NCBI GenBank assembly: GCA_031271785.1
Contig: JAISUZ010000109.1
Location: 1-37,265, forward strand
Reading direction: 5' to 3'
Source of the DNA: Fibrobacter sp.
Lineage (GTDB): Bacteria > Fibrobacterota > Fibrobacteria > Fibrobacterales > Fibrobacteraceae
Length of the DNA stretch: 37,265 nt
In this document: positions 24,414 through 33,223 of the stretch, piece by piece
Position numbering within the stretch: the stretch's first letter is position 1
How the letters are laid out: the number at the start of each line of letters is the position of its first letter
The notes under the pieces: model-generated
What the model saw: the letters and a program-made list of their open reading frames with translations, nothing else
Databases searched by the model: none
Told to the model about the DNA's origin: nothing
Position numbers and translations under genes: made by a program

Positions 24414-24654
24414 TCTCCGCCCTTCGGGTCACCATCCCTCACGCGTAAATCGGGTCGAAAATATTCAACCCCTGCCGACTTCATTGTAATGCTCAAATCA
24501 AAATCGGTATCATCAAACAATTGGATTTTTTCAGCATCAATGAAGTTGTACTTTCCTGTAAAGCTTTCCAGGTCTGCGCCGCCGCTTGGTGCGCCCCTGC
24601 ATTTCATACCTAAAGAGAACCTCAATGCCATTTTTTACCCATGAGCGCGGTTTT
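24414..24654. repeat. Intergenic gap with repeat G, copy 3
   Basis: No gene. At 24452-24471 GGGTCGAAAATATTCAACCC is a near-perfect inverted repeat (one change from the copy at 28571) followed by CCTGCCG, and resembles copies at 28571-28644 and 33435-33505 for about 70 bases with increasing divergence. The remainder holds CTTCGGG-rich sequence and no convincing open frame. Confidence 0.6.
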
Positions 24655-24712
24655 CAATGCTTCGAGACAAATTTTTAGGCTGGAAGCCGCTCCGGTTTGT
24701 CGCGGAGCGTTG
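24655..24712 (+). repeat. Long hairpin with conserved apex, copy E2
   Basis: Arms 24655-24671 and 24696-24712 pair over 17 positions, with two G-U wobbles and one A-G mismatch. The apex TTTAGGCTGGAAGCCGCTCC is identical to E1, but the arms share no sequence with the E1 arms. It stands directly in front of repeat D2, as E1 stands in front of D1. Confidence 0.8.
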
Positions 24713-24728
24713 GAATCGCGCGAAGATA

Positions 24729-24854
24729 CGTGAGGCAGGCGGAGGGTGCGCGCTTTGCGCGCAGTGCGCAGCACCGACCGGAGGGTAGCCCGGAGATACG
24801 CCGACCCGGCGCGGCGGTTTTCATGCAGGCGGTGCAAGTGGCGCCGGGGCACGC
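24729..24854 (+). repeat. AGGCAGGCGGAGGG repeat, copy D2, with 35-base insert
   Basis: The 80-base core is nearly identical to D1; its central hairpin reads GCGCGC-TTT-GCGCGC. Between the ACGCCGACCCG end and the GGGGCACGC tail (24846-24854) lie about 36 bases absent from D1 and unrelated to the insert of D3. It sits between the convergent thioesterase and peptidase genes. Confidence 0.85.
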
Positions 24855-24868
24855 ACAAATTAAGAATA

Positions 24869-27800
24869 TCAATACATCCAGCGAGCGTTGAAGCCCATGC
24901 CGATAGTGAAGCCGATGCGGGTGGGGCTTGCGACAGCGGGGATTACCGGGAGTTTGACGGGAGTCATTTTGCGGCCGCCGCGCCCGTTTTCGTTTTCTCC
25001 GATACGGTCGAGGCCGCGTGCGAGATTTAAGGAGATATCGAGCGGGACGTTGTAGAAAAGCGTGTTTGCCATGCGGAATTCGATTCCGACGCTTCTGTCC
25101 CAAAACCGGGTTTCTTTGAGTTTATCGAAAGGGATGCCGTGGTTGTTCCACGCGCTTCCGATTTGCGTATAAATGTCGATGAAGAAGTCGCGGGTGGCGA
25201 ATATCCAAAAATGTTTTCGGAAGTCTTCGTAAATGGGAAACAGGTAATGCACTTCGGCTTTCGCGACTTTCATACCGCTGCGGTTGAAGTCTTCGTTTGT
25301 GATTAAGTAGGGGTAGCCTTCGAGGATCAGCGGGTGATAGAAAAAGTCGTCGAGGGCGGTGGTGTCGCGGCTCGACCATTTTAAAATGCCGTTCAGGCTG
25401 ATTCCGGCGGCGAGGCGTGCGCCGGAGTGAATGGGGTTTTCGAGACTTCCGAAGAGAGCGCCGCCGATTTCGTGCAGTTGGTAAGTGCGGTAAACGGGTT
25501 TGACGATGCCGCTTGGCGTGACGGTGAAGCTTTCGGAGAAGGTGCCCGGGCGGTAAAGGTCGGAGAGGGCGTAACGGTAAGAGAGAATGAGTCCGTTGCC
25601 TTGCCCGGAGATGTTGCTCAGGTCTTCCGGAAAATCATTCAGAATGGAGAGTTCGAGCCCGGCGGAGAATTGTTTGTGGTAAGTCCATTGGAATTTGTCT
25701 TCAAAGAGGTTGAAATCCGCTGTGGAGTAATTTACGGAGGCGGCGAGGCTGTCGCCTTTTTTGAAGAGGCTGTAACCGGCGCTTCCGGAGACGTTATGCA
25801 GAGGCACGGCGTAACGCGTGGTACCCAGGGAATCTTCGTGGCTGCGCGGGTCTTCGTAGCGGATGGTGTCTTTCCCGACAATATTGCGGTGGCTGTAGGC
25901 GAGGCCGAGGGTGAGAGGCGTGCTGCGGTTTTCGATCCCGAAGAAAAAGTCGCGCGCCATGCGCGGATTGAGTCCGTCGCTTGTGATGTAATCAATACCG
26001 TTCCCGACTTCGAGCAGGAGGGCGATTTGAATAGAGTTGATGCCGAGCGCGTCTTTGAGGCTTACGGCGACACCTGCTTTCGGGATCGCTTTGCCGTCGG
26101 CGGCTACGTTAAAGTCGGGCGCGCGTTCTTCGACGCCGAATAAGGGAACTACCATGGGGATGGAGGGGATCGCTTTGTAATGGCGTTCGGTTCCTGAGAA
26201 ACTGATGGAGGCTTTTTCGAGTTCGGCGGTTTGTTTTTCGGGGAGATTGCCGGCGAGTATCAGAGGCGCGTGTTTTGGAATTTGAATTACGGAGTCTCGT
26301 TTGGTGATGCTCGTGTCCGGTGTGCAGATCCATTGCGGAATGGAGTCTGCGGTTAAAGAATCTTGAATGAGCGTATCTGCCGGCGGTATGGTTTCCGCGC
26401 AGGCGGTAATGAGTGTGTCGGAAACGCTGAAAACGGAATCGCGCGTTTCGGCAGGGTTTACATAGTCTAAGCGGTAAAGGGAAAAGCCGTCGGCATCGTA
26501 ACCGGTATAGAAAATCACGCCCGAATCGGCGGCGGGTGTGAAGGCGCCGCCGAGAACGTTGGTAAGCGCGCTGCTTTCGCCGGTAGCGAGATTTAAAGCA
26601 TATAAGTTAAAAATTCCGTTTTGATTGCCGGAATAGACGATGGTGCTTGAATCAATCCAGTTCGGGTCGCGGGCATCAATGTTCCCGGGTGTGAGGATTT
26701 TCAGGTTTTTCCCATTGCGGTTAATTAACGCCACGCCGCGGGTTTGATCGTCAAAGAAACCGAAGACAATTTGGGAACCGTCCGGGCTGAATTTCGGGCT
26801 GTAAATGTTGTAGTAAACAAATTGGGGATCCGGAATGAAAATATCTTGAATTTCACCGGGAGAATCTTTGAAACTCTCCGGAATGTCGATTTGGCTTAAG
26901 ACAAAGCGCGTGGAGTTTGATTCCCGCCGCGCGAAAATAATTTCATTTCGCTTGGGGCTGATTTCGGGGTAAACGGCGTCGGCAAACCGGGTGAGAACTT
27001 GTTTGTTCTCGTTGGTGTCGGCGAGGGCGATGTCAAAGTAGGCTTTCCCGTCGCGGTCGCGGTTTTGATAAGTCACATAAGCGAGAAGGGGGCCGCGTTC
27101 CGGAAATTCCCGGACGCTGATTCCCATGGAGAGCCAACTCTTTTCCGCTTTAAACCCGGATTCCGCGTAATCGTTGATGTTGATGGTTCCCTCGTAATCG
27201 AGAATCATCAGACTGTCGCCTGCATTTTCATCGCGCAGCGTATCGAGCGATTTCGGGAGTTTGAAAATCCCGCCGTCAAACCAGGGCCCGCCGAAATTGG
27301 AAACGCCGTAAACCGAATTTCCGGCAACCGCCGGAAAATCCTGATAGAACGCATCGGTCGTGATTTTTTCTCCGGCGACGAGCGCGCCGAGAGATTCCTT
27401 TTGCATTTCATAACGTACTTTCAGTTCTTTTTTCCAGGCTTCAAAAAGTTCGTCTTCGCCGCTATTCACGACTTGCCGGAGTGCGCCGTCTAGAGTCATG
27501 CGGTAAGGGCGCGAAAGCGAAGCCCAAATTTGAGGAATCACTTCATCACCGTATCTTTCGGAAAGGTAACGCACGAATGAAAAACCTTGTGTGTAGGTCC
27601 CGAGCTCGGCGAGAAGAGAATTATCGCTTGCCGCATGCATCCATTCGAGGTCGAGAATTTGATCGTTCAGGCTTGCGATGCGGAGAAGCATATCGCGGTG
27701 AGAATCCCAGGAATCGAAACCCATCCGCGCGCTTTCGTACTGAGCCGTGCCTTCGGCGAACCAGAGCGGGAGTAAAGTAAACGGAATAAAGGAAAGCAAA

Positions 27801-28273
27801 TCCTGTGTGTTCCTTTCGTTGTAATAATCCAGGAAAGAAAATTGAAACCCGTAAAGGAACGGCGGTAATTTACTCGCGTTCGTAATGCTGATTAAATGAG
27901 CAAACTCGTGCGTAACGACATCGGAAACCCATGAATGACTGCTGCGGAGTTTGAAATCCCAATTGGTGAGCCACAAGTGCATATTGTTTTCGCTCGGGAT
28001 CGCCTGCCCGTTGGAATAAAGCGCGTTGTGTAGCGAAATATGCGTTTTGCCCGAAAGACTCTTGCGGTAACGCATTGCGACCGAATCGTAAACCGCCTCG
28101 GTGTGCGCGGCGACAAGCTCCGCGTGGCTCGTGTATTCGGCCGGGTAATGAAAAATAAAATGCTCGGTGTCGGCAGACTTCCAGCGGACATGACTCTGAT
28201 TACCGTAAATAGAAAAACTCGCTACGGAGGTCGCGGCAGCGAGTAAGAAAAATAAAAGTGCGGTTTTCTTCAA
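24869..28273 (-). CDS. Metallopeptidase (HExxH)/TolB-like propeller/outer-membrane barrel fusion
   Basis: A TTG start at 28273 is preferred (1,134 residues). It has AAGGA nine bases upstream and places the signal peptide KKTALLFFLLAAATSVASF at the very N-terminus; the frame can be read back to ATG 28351 but only through a promoter-like AT-rich stretch. Residues ~25-310 form a gluzincin peptidase domain with zinc motif VTHEFAHLI and a downstream third ligand in LWFAEGTAQYES, both intact. Residues ~330-620 carry PD40/TolB-type blades (PEISPKRNEIIFARRES, SPKFSPDGSQIVFGF, DARDPNWIDSSTIVYSG). The last ~350 residues are alternating amphipathic strands with LEGYPYL and end in FTIGMGFNARWMY, like a D15/Omp85-type barrel. 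I infer an outer-membrane-anchored protease; substrate unknown. It stands alone. Confidence 0.82.
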   Translation of the reverse strand: MKKTALLFFLLAAATSVASFSIYGNQSHVRWKSADTEHFIFHYPAEYTSHAELVAAHTEAVYDSVAMRYRKSLSGKTHISLHNALYSNGQAIPSENNMHLWLTNWDFKLRSSHSWVSDVVTHEFAHLISITNASKLPPFLYGFQFSFLDYYNERNTQDLLSFIPFTLLPLWFAEGTAQYESARMGFDSWDSHRDMLLRIASLNDQILDLEWMHAASDNSLLAELGTYTQGFSFVRYLSERYGDEVIPQIWASLSRPYRMTLDGALRQVVNSGEDELFEAWKKELKVRYEMQKESLGALVAGEKITTDAFYQDFPAVAGNSVYGVSNFGGPWFDGGIFKLPKSLDTLRDENAGDSLMILDYEGTININDYAESGFKAEKSWLSMGISVREFPERGPLLAYVTYQNRDRDGKAYFDIALADTNENKQVLTRFADAVYPEISPKRNEIIFARRESNSTRFVLSQIDIPESFKDSPGEIQDIFIPDPQFVYYNIYSPKFSPDGSQIVFGFFDDQTRGVALINRNGKNLKILTPGNIDARDPNWIDSSTIVYSGNQNGIFNLYALNLATGESSALTNVLGGAFTPAADSGVIFYTGYDADGFSLYRLDYVNPAETRDSVFSVSDTLITACAETIPPADTLIQDSLTADSIPQWICTPDTSITKRDSVIQIPKHAPLILAGNLPEKQTAELEKASISFSGTERHYKAIPSIPMVVPLFGVEERAPDFNVAADGKAIPKAGVAVSLKDALGINSIQIALLLEVGNGIDYITSDGLNPRMARDFFFGIENRSTPLTLGLAYSHRNIVGKDTIRYEDPRSHEDSLGTTRYAVPLHNVSGSAGYSLFKKGDSLAASVNYSTADFNLFEDKFQWTYHKQFSAGLELSILNDFPEDLSNISGQGNGLILSYRYALSDLYRPGTFSESFTVTPSGIVKPVYRTYQLHEIGGALFGSLENPIHSGARLAAGISLNGILKWSSRDTTALDDFFYHPLILEGYPYLITNEDFNRSGMKVAKAEVHYLFPIYEDFRKHFWIFATRDFFIDIYTQIGSAWNNHGIPFDKLKETRFWDRSVGIEFRMANTLFYNVPLDISLNLARGLDRIGENENGRGGRKMTPVKLPVIPAVASPTRIGFTIGMGFNARWMY

Positions 28274-28522
28274 AATACGGAATCCTTCAAAAACAAGTTT
28301 AATATACAAAAACAGGAACGAAGACGGAATCGGATCAGGTCTTGTGGTCATTCACCGAAATGTTTGGATTTTGGAATGGATTTTGTGTCAGACAAGGCAA
28401 ACTTTCGCAGGAATACCGGTGGTATTTCAAGAAAATTTAACGACGTACGGCACAACCAGGCGGCGGTGTACGCTTGAAACGTTTTGTATGCCGAATCCGT
28501 CATATAATGTCTTTATGAACCG
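28274..28522. other. Upstream region of the peptidase gene and adjoining intergenic DNA
   Basis: No gene is supported. Minus-strand TATATTAA at 28299-28306, about 26 bases before the proposed TTG start, is a possible promoter box. CATATAATGTC near 28501 repeats the start of the repeat unit near 6307. Confidence 0.35.
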
Positions 28523-28523
28523 C

Positions 28524-28714
28524 ACGTCATTGCGAACGCGGAATGCATCCTTGCCATGACGTCTCCAAACGGGTCGAAAATATTCGACCCCTGCCGCCGT
28601 TGTTGTCATGTTTCAATTGTAAATCGAAATCCGGAATGACAAAACCGCGTTTTTGCGTGGTTTTAGAAGGGGTCGCGGCGCACGCAGTAGCCGCGAGGGG
28701 AAGGCTTTCCCCTC
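28524..28714 (+). repeat. GTCATTGCGA repeat, repeat G copy 1 and a GC-rich hairpin
   Basis: ACGTCAT at 28524-28530 pairs with ATGACGT at 28556-28562 around a TGCGAACGCGG core. Repeat G copy 1 follows at 28571-28644: GGGTCGAA (28571-28578) pairs with TTCGACCC (28583-28590), then CCTGCCGCCGTT and an outer TTGTCAT/ATGACAA pair. At 28695-28714, GAGGGGAA pairs with TTCCCCTC. All of it lies between the divergent starts of the peptidase and fmt, an unusual place for repeats that otherwise sit behind genes. Confidence 0.65.
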
Positions 28715-28796
28715 CTAAAAAGCAATAGATTCGGGAACCTTTCTCCCTTTTGGGTGCAGATGTTTCGGGAGCGGGAGACGGAAACCGAAGGCTAAC

Positions 28797-28804
28797 TATA
28801 TTTG
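28797..28804 (+). promoter_or_regulatory. TAnnTTTG box of fmt (possible leaderless start)
   Basis: TATATTTG, five bases, then the fmt ATG at 28810. No ribosome site fits between. It is an exact match to the Bacteroidota -7 consensus TAnnTTTG. Confidence 0.45.
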
Positions 28805-28809
28805 GATTT

Positions 28810-29742
28810 ATGAAAATTGTTTTTATGGGAACCCCCGGTTTTGCAGTGCATTTTTTAAGGCACCTTCAGGAGTCTTCTCACCGGGTTCTCGCGGTGGTGA
28901 CTCAGCCGGACAGGCCTTCCGGCCGCGGCCGCGCGCTCGTGCCGCCTCCTGTGAAGTCGGCGGCTCTTGACCTCGGGCTTCCGGTTTTGCAACCCGAGTC
29001 GGTCAAGGATCCCGCTTTCGCGGAATCGCTGCGCGCTTTGGATGCGGATGTTTTTGTGGTGGTCGCGTTTTCGATTCTCCCTGCGGCGGTTTTGAAAACC
29101 TCGAAATACGGGGCGGTGAATATTCACGGAAGTCTTTTGCCGCGTTACCGGGGCGCGGCTCCCGTGCAATGGGCGATTGCAAACGGCGATCAAGAGAGCG
29201 GCGTTACCGTGTTTTTGCTGGATGAGAAAATGGATCACGGACCGATTCTTGAACAGAGAACGGTGGCGATTACGGAAGACGATACCACGGAAAGTTTGCT
29301 TGAAAAAATGGTGGCGCCCGGCTGTGCGGCGCTGGATGCGGCTCTTGCGACTTTGGAGTCCGGGAATCTTCGGTTGTCCGCACAGAATCACACACAAAGT
29401 TCCGGCGCTCCGAAATTGAAAAAAACGGACGGGTTGATTCGTTGGGAAAGTGCCGCCGCGGAAATTCATAACCGTATCCGGGCGTTTACGCCTTGGCCCG
29501 GCGGCTTTACCGCTTTTAACGGGAAAACGGTTTACCTTCGGAAAACAAGCGTTCGGGAAAATACCGGTTCTTTGAAGCCCGGTGAAATCCGGATTGACGG
29601 CAAGGATATGTTTGCGGGCACAGGCAACGGTTTGTTACAAATTATCGAAATTCAGGTGGAAGGAAAGCGTTCCATGCCGGTGGAAGAATTTTTGCGCGGC
29701 GTGCAGCAAAAGGAGAAACTTTGGTTCAAAAATCCGGATTGA
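28810..29742 (+). CDS. fmt: Methionyl-tRNA formyltransferase
   Basis: 310 residues from ATG 28810 (MKIVFMGTPGFAVHFL); the longer frame from 28750 adds a stretch unlike the family. The formyltransferase core carries the catalytic Asn-His pair in AVNIHGSLLPRYRGAAPVQWAI and a later Asp in LDEKMDHGPIL. The N-terminal nucleotide-type fold has TQPDRPSGRGRALVPPPVK. The C-terminal OB-like domain starts near residue 205 with the family segment WESAAAEIHNRIRAFTPWPGGFT. The enzyme formylates Met-tRNAfMet for initiation, using 10-formyl-THF. The fmt-rsmB order is conserved in many bacteria; def, often upstream, is absent here. The next gene begins inside its last 22 bases. Confidence 0.96.
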   Translation: MKIVFMGTPGFAVHFLRHLQESSHRVLAVVTQPDRPSGRGRALVPPPVKSAALDLGLPVLQPESVKDPAFAESLRALDADVFVVVAFSILPAAVLKTSKYGAVNIHGSLLPRYRGAAPVQWAIANGDQESGVTVFLLDEKMDHGPILEQRTVAITEDDTTESLLEKMVAPGCAALDAALATLESGNLRLSAQNHTQSSGAPKLKKTDGLIRWESAAAEIHNRIRAFTPWPGGFTAFNGKTVYLRKTSVRENTGSLKPGEIRIDGKDMFAGTGNGLLQIIEIQVEGKRSMPVEEFLRGVQQKEKLWFKNPD

Positions 29743-30965
29743 ATGAGAGGCTGAACGCTTTTGAAGCGATTCGGAAATGGCTGACGCAGGGCACGTTCTT
29801 TAAAAGTCAGGCGCTTTCGCCTTTTGCCATGGAACTTTCGCTCGGCGTTTGCCGCCATCATTTGTTTTTTCTTTACGCGTTGAAAAAAAACGTACGGAAA
29901 ATGCCGGAACTCAAAACCCAGATTTTAATTGAGATGGGGTTTTACCAGTTATTTTATATGGACAGTGTGCCCGATTATGCCGCGCTTTCGGAAACAGTGA
30001 AAACGGCGCGGCTTGCAGAGGTGGGGGAGAATAATATTAAACTGATTACGGGCGTGCTGCGCGCGGTTCAGAAAAACGGATTTCCGGCATTGCCTCCTCA
30101 AAAAGTGGCGCGCATTTCTTTGCAGTATTCGGTTCCGGAATGGCTCGTGAGGCTGTGGCTCGATGAAGGCGGCGCGGAATATGCCGAAGCGCGGGCTCAA
30201 AAAACCGTTGAGAAGCCGGCGCAGTGGATTCGTGTGAACACGCGGAAGACAACGCTCGAGTCGGTTCGTAATGAGTTTCGGATTCAGGGGCGGGAATTCG
30301 GCGAGCGTTTTTTGGAAGTGCCGCCGGAAGTTAAAGTTTCAAGTTTATTGCAATCGCCGCTGTTTGCCGGCGGATTTTTTTCTTTTCAAAATCCGGCGTC
30401 GCTGGGGGTGGTTTCTTTGCTTTCCGTGGGTCCGGGAATGCGGGTCTGGGACGCCTGTGCCGCGCCCGGCGGGAAAACGGCGCTCCTTGCGGAAATGGAT
30501 TTTCCCTGCCGGATTCTCGCTTCGGATATTTCCGAAGCGAGAATAAAAAAGATGGACGATCTTTTTGCGCGGCTGCATTTGGACGGCATCGAAACCTGTA
30601 TTTTGGATGTTTTGAATCATTCGTTCGATGCGGAGTTCGACCGCATTTTACTGGACGTGCCCTGTTCCAATTTGGGCGTGGTTTCGCGCCGCCCGGAGTC
30701 GCTTTACCGTTTGAGTTCGGACGATTTAAAAAGTTTATCGGAAATGCAGTACCGGATTCTTGCCGCGGCATCGAAGGCCTTAAAACCGGGAGGCGTTCTC
30801 GTTTATGCAACTTGCAGCCCGGAGCCGAAGGAAACGACTCAGGTCATTCGCCGGTTTTTGCGGGAAAATCCTCATTTTGAAACCGCGGGAAAACCCCTGA
30901 ACTCCGAAACACCGGAACCCGGTTTCGATCAATTTTTCGCTCAAGCCTTGAAGAGAAACGCATGA
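29721..30965 (+). CDS. rsmB: 16S rRNA m5C967 methyltransferase RsmB
   Basis: A TTG start at 29721 with AGGAG about five bases upstream, overlapping fmt by 22 bases; no in-frame ATG gives a better N-terminus. 414 residues, near the E. coli length. The N-terminal NusB-like helical domain (~1-130) is followed by the m5C methyltransferase core: SAM motif VWDACAAPGGKTALLAEM, DVPCSNLGVVSRRPE with the motif IV Cys, and YATCSPEPKETTQVI with the motif VI catalytic Cys. Both cysteines are intact. The enzyme methylates C967 of 16S rRNA (E. coli numbering). Its stop overlaps the next start in an ATGA junction. Confidence 0.95.
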   Translation: MVQKSGLNERLNAFEAIRKWLTQGTFFKSQALSPFAMELSLGVCRHHLFFLYALKKNVRKMPELKTQILIEMGFYQLFYMDSVPDYAALSETVKTARLAEVGENNIKLITGVLRAVQKNGFPALPPQKVARISLQYSVPEWLVRLWLDEGGAEYAEARAQKTVEKPAQWIRVNTRKTTLESVRNEFRIQGREFGERFLEVPPEVKVSSLLQSPLFAGGFFSFQNPASLGVVSLLSVGPGMRVWDACAAPGGKTALLAEMDFPCRILASDISEARIKKMDDLFARLHLDGIETCILDVLNHSFDAEFDRILLDVPCSNLGVVSRRPESLYRLSSDDLKSLSEMQYRILAAASKALKPGGVLVYATCSPEPKETTQVIRRFLRENPHFETAGKPLNSETPEPGFDQFFAQALKRNA

Positions 30966-31528
30966 AAAAAATATTCGGAATCCTTTTTTTATTCCCGCTT
31001 TGGGTCTCGGCGCAGGAAATAAACCTCGAAGAAAAAGCTTTTTCGAGCGTGCGCCTCGCGGGCGAAGCCGGGTTTATTTACCCGCTCGGCGATCTCCGGG
31101 ACGCGATTGAAAATTCATATTACGGGCTTGCCGAATTCCGTTACCGTTATCGGGGTTCGTTCTGGGGATTTTTGCAGTTCGGTTATTCTTATGTGAGAAC
31201 TCACGATTGGGTAGAATTCCCGGGCGTTCACCAGTTTAACGGCAGAGTCGGGCTGGATGTTTCTGCGGAATGGATTCGCCCGCTCCGTTTCGGCGGCGGT
31301 TTCAGCTGCGTTTGGCTCCGCGCCGACGGCACGGATAAAGAAGTTGAAAACACCGAACTTTCGAGTAACGAATCCGAATTCGGTTGGTTTGCCCGCGCCG
31401 ATTTACCGATTTTGATTCTCGAAAATTATCAGGCGGGCGTGCGCCTTTACGGGGAACAAATCTGGTCTTTACCCGAAGCTTCCACTTCTATTTGGTTCGG
31501 CATTTATGTAGAAAGGAGGTTGTGGTAA
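30962..31528 (+). CDS. Small outer-membrane beta-barrel protein
   Basis: 188 residues. The ATG overlaps the rsmB stop (ATGA), so translation is coupled. Signal peptide MKKIFGILFLFPLWVSAQ, no lipobox. The rest is a run of about eight alternating strands rich in Tyr/Trp/Phe at strand ends (GLAEFRYRYRGSFWGFLQFGYSYV, VGLDVSAEWIRPLRFGGGFSCVWL, FGWFARADLPIL), closing with IWFGIYVERRLW. This resembles OmpA/OmpX-type eight-stranded barrels, but no specific family was recognised. Its last base is shared with the next start. Confidence 0.7.
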   Translation: MKKIFGILFLFPLWVSAQEINLEEKAFSSVRLAGEAGFIYPLGDLRDAIENSYYGLAEFRYRYRGSFWGFLQFGYSYVRTHDWVEFPGVHQFNGRVGLDVSAEWIRPLRFGGGFSCVWLRADGTDKEVENTELSSNESEFGWFARADLPILILENYQAGVRLYGEQIWSLPEASTSIWFGIYVERRLW

Positions 31529-33222
31529 TGAAACCGTTTTTCTTAATGATTTTATTTGCCGTGTTTGCCTTTGCGGAAATTCCGGCGGAGATGGAAGGGA
31601 TGGAAGCGGGTGTTCTCGGGAACGGAACGTATCTCACCACCGGCCCCACTTATACTTTTGACCGCCCTTCCCGTCAAGGCGGGATTCACAGTGCGAGCGA
31701 AGAATGGACTCCCGGAAAAACGCGCGACCGGATTCTTTTAAACCGGTTTGTACCGAATTCCTGGAATGTGCAGCCGGCGGGCGTTTGGCTTGCGACCGGA
31801 AACGAAGTCGGCGATTTAATGTATCAGTCGATCATCAATCAAGGTTACGGAGAAGGAAACCGAACGCCCATGATGGAAGTCGGTTTCAGAACGCCGAATT
31901 ATAAAGGATTTTGGGTGACGGCGCGGTTTATTCAGGCGGATCATTTTTCCACAAGCACGCTCCGGTGGCGCGACGATTGGATCGGCGATTGGGATTACGC
32001 GCTGTTCGGCGAAAACCTTCCGTTTATGAGTTCCGCTTACGCGGGCATTGGGTACGACACCCCGTTTTCCAGCGCCTCTATTCTTGCGGGCACCGAATAT
32101 TATTGGGTTTACGGAGAATCCGGCCGGTGGATTCCGGTGCATAACGAACCGCGGGTGGAATGGAATTTCAATGACCGCTTGCTTCATTTTTCGTACAACT
32201 GGGAAAAGCAACTCTACCAAAATAAAGCGGAAAATGAAAAGGGATGGCGGAGCGTGTGGAACACCACTCTTCGCTTAATGTGCGATCGCGATTGCGACGA
32301 TCCCCTGCTCTTAGGCGTCGGTTTTCATTACCGCAGCGTCAAAGATTCCGGCACCACTTATTTCGGGCTTCGCGATAACCGGGTGATTTTTCCTTTTGCG
32401 GAATTTGTGATTCGCCCATTACAGCCGCTTGAGTTTTCCGGTTTCGCCGGATGGAATCAACATGATTGGATGGTGAAAGACAGCGTGGAACTTCGCTTTG
32501 AAGCCGGCGAGTTTGTCAGGAATAAGTTCGGAATAAAAAATCATTTGGGTTCCTCGCTTAACCCGATGGGTGAAGATTATGAGTTTTTCGGAGAGGACAC
32601 GCTTCGTTTGTTCACCGATGGTTATATGCAGCTTCATCGTTTGTATTTGGATGTCGGGTATGTATCGCCGCGGCTTAAAATGGGAATTCATACGGCGGGT
32701 TGGATTGAGAAAGGCGCGGAAACTTTTGAACCGGATGCGTTTCATACGGTCTCTGCCGGCAGAGAAAAATACTCGCTTCGTACAGGGAATGTCTCGCGCA
32801 TCGACTCTTGGATTCGCGGCTTCTCCGCAGAAGCCGATGTCAAATTATGGTATCGGGAAATGTTTTCTTTCGGCGGCCGGTTCGGATTTGAGCGTATCGA
32901 CGGCGCCCGGAAACGCTTTGAAGTAGAGCCGGTGGAAAAATGGGTTCAGCTGGACGCCTCGTGGATTTTCAAAGGCGTATTTCACATAGATCATTCCTGG
33001 TTTTACCGGAGCGACGCCGCCTGGAATTTACGAACGGAAGAACCGTTTGTCGTGAAAGGCGGATGGTTTTGGAATATGAGTCTCTCGCAGCGATTCCCCG
33101 AATACAACCTCGCTTTAACCGGCACCATTTTACATGCCCTCACGGAAGACGACAAAATTCAAGTCCCCAACGGCGGTTACGACCGCACGCGATTCTTCTG
33201 CCGCATACAAAAGATGTTTTAG
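31528..33222 (+). CDS. Outer-membrane beta-barrel protein, 564 residues
   Basis: Start at ATG 31528 in a TAATG junction with the previous stop; a strong AAAGGAGG site lies about eight bases upstream and the signal peptide MKPFFLMILFAVFAFA follows. The longer frame from 31384 is antecedent overlap with the upstream gene and is not used. The mature part consists of many amphipathic strands with aromatic girdles (FWVTARFIQADHF, EYYWVYGESGRWIPVH, FSYNWEKQLYQN, WFWNMSLSQRF) and ends TRFFCRIQKMF with a C-terminal Phe, as needed for BAM recognition. No porin or receptor family was identified. Structured repeat copy B begins immediately after its stop. Confidence 0.75.
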   Translation: MKPFFLMILFAVFAFAEIPAEMEGMEAGVLGNGTYLTTGPTYTFDRPSRQGGIHSASEEWTPGKTRDRILLNRFVPNSWNVQPAGVWLATGNEVGDLMYQSIINQGYGEGNRTPMMEVGFRTPNYKGFWVTARFIQADHFSTSTLRWRDDWIGDWDYALFGENLPFMSSAYAGIGYDTPFSSASILAGTEYYWVYGESGRWIPVHNEPRVEWNFNDRLLHFSYNWEKQLYQNKAENEKGWRSVWNTTLRLMCDRDCDDPLLLGVGFHYRSVKDSGTTYFGLRDNRVIFPFAEFVIRPLQPLEFSGFAGWNQHDWMVKDSVELRFEAGEFVRNKFGIKNHLGSSLNPMGEDYEFFGEDTLRLFTDGYMQLHRLYLDVGYVSPRLKMGIHTAGWIEKGAETFEPDAFHTVSAGREKYSLRTGNVSRIDSWIRGFSAEADVKLWYREMFSFGGRFGFERIDGARKRFEVEPVEKWVQLDASWIFKGVFHIDHSWFYRSDAAWNLRTEEPFVVKGGWFWNMSLSQRFPEYNLALTGTILHALTEDDKIQVPNGGYDRTRFFCRIQKMF

Positions 33223-33223
33223 C

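Noticed and set aside
21103-24809. CRISPR-like array suggested by near-identical repeats D1 and D2
   Set aside because: Copies are kilobases apart, separated by whole genes, far longer than CRISPR repeats, and no cas gene is present.
28524-28562. Possible tRNA or small RNA gene in the palindromic stretch before fmt
   Set aside because: No cloverleaf, no CCA-type acceptor and no T-loop motif; it matches the dispersed GTCAT-type repeats.
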